From NCBI GenBank assembly GCA_026770615.1, contig MU631469.1, positions 68,436 through 81,934 on the forward strand: 13,499 bases of DNA, written 5' to 3'. Position 1 is the stretch's first letter; each line of letters starts with the position of its first letter. The notes below the pieces were generated by a model. That model saw only the letters and a list, made by a program, of their open reading frames with translations, ran no database searches and was not told where the DNA came from. Origin of the DNA: Pavlovales sp. CCMP2436 (Eukaryota > Haptophyta > Pavlovophyceae > Pavlovales). A program made the translations under genes and the position numbers. Positions 13,405 through 13,499 of this stretch are shown here, one piece after another.

Positions 13405-13499
13405 AAAATGAGAATGATTACTTCTTCTTCTTTCTAAAATGAGAATGATTACTTCTTCTTCTTTCTAAAATGAGAATGATTACTTCTTCTTTTTTCTAA
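13405..13499. repeat. 31-bp tandem repeat, three copies, running off the window
   Basis: AAAATGAGAATGATTACTTC followed by TTCTTCTTTCT is repeated at 13405, 13436 and 13467. The first two copies are identical and the third has extra T and A bases at its end. The array may continue beyond the edge. There are no spacers. Confidence 0.95.

Noticed and set aside
13405..13499. CRISPR-like array
   Set aside because: The 31-bp units are contiguous without spacers, so it is a minisatellite.

Overview
The window looks like nuclear DNA of a eukaryote, probably a repeat-rich protist or microalga. The genes have GT-AG introns, some polypyrimidine-rich. GC-rich coding islands alternate with AT-rich spacers. 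Microsatellites, tandem repeats and decayed non-LTR retrotransposons (LINEs) fill most of the rest. No bacterial operon, rRNA, tRNA or CRISPR array is visible. The lineage cannot be fixed from sequence alone; haptophyte or green alga would fit but is a guess.

Layout. Positions 1-1954 hold a small putative exon, an antisense LINE reverse-transcriptase fragment, and a 284-codon EF-hand protein (1100-1954). Positions 1955-4395 are AT-rich spacer with two 3'-end copies of a dispersed repeat (called family T here), an unrecognised interrupted ORF, and a GC-rich stretch without a convincing gene. Positions 4396-9099 are dominated by one LINE family (called family Q). It has a 5'-truncated plus-strand copy at 4396-5004 and a 2.6 kb minus-strand copy at 6476-9099, with tandem repeats between them. 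The longer copy encodes RNase H, a CCHC zinc knuckle, a basic linker and a C-terminal OTU-like cysteine protease in one frame, broken only by stop codons. A different OTU-like protease copy (9103-9998, plus strand) abuts it head to head. A GGC repeat, a cluster of hairpins, an unrecognised ORF, another family T copy and a 117-bp direct repeat follow. From about 11.9 kb to the right edge runs a spliced gene for a CNG/KCNH-like voltage-gated cation channel; its pore region cannot be joined in frame.

How the parts relate. The EF-hand protein and the channel could both serve calcium or membrane signalling, but nothing here links them functionally. The most interesting content is the retroelement material: a LINE whose C-terminal protease follows the zinc knuckle, with every premature stop explicable by C-to-T change; a second, diverged OTU protease; and an unexplained run of hairpins at 10337-10425. 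No complete, active element is present.
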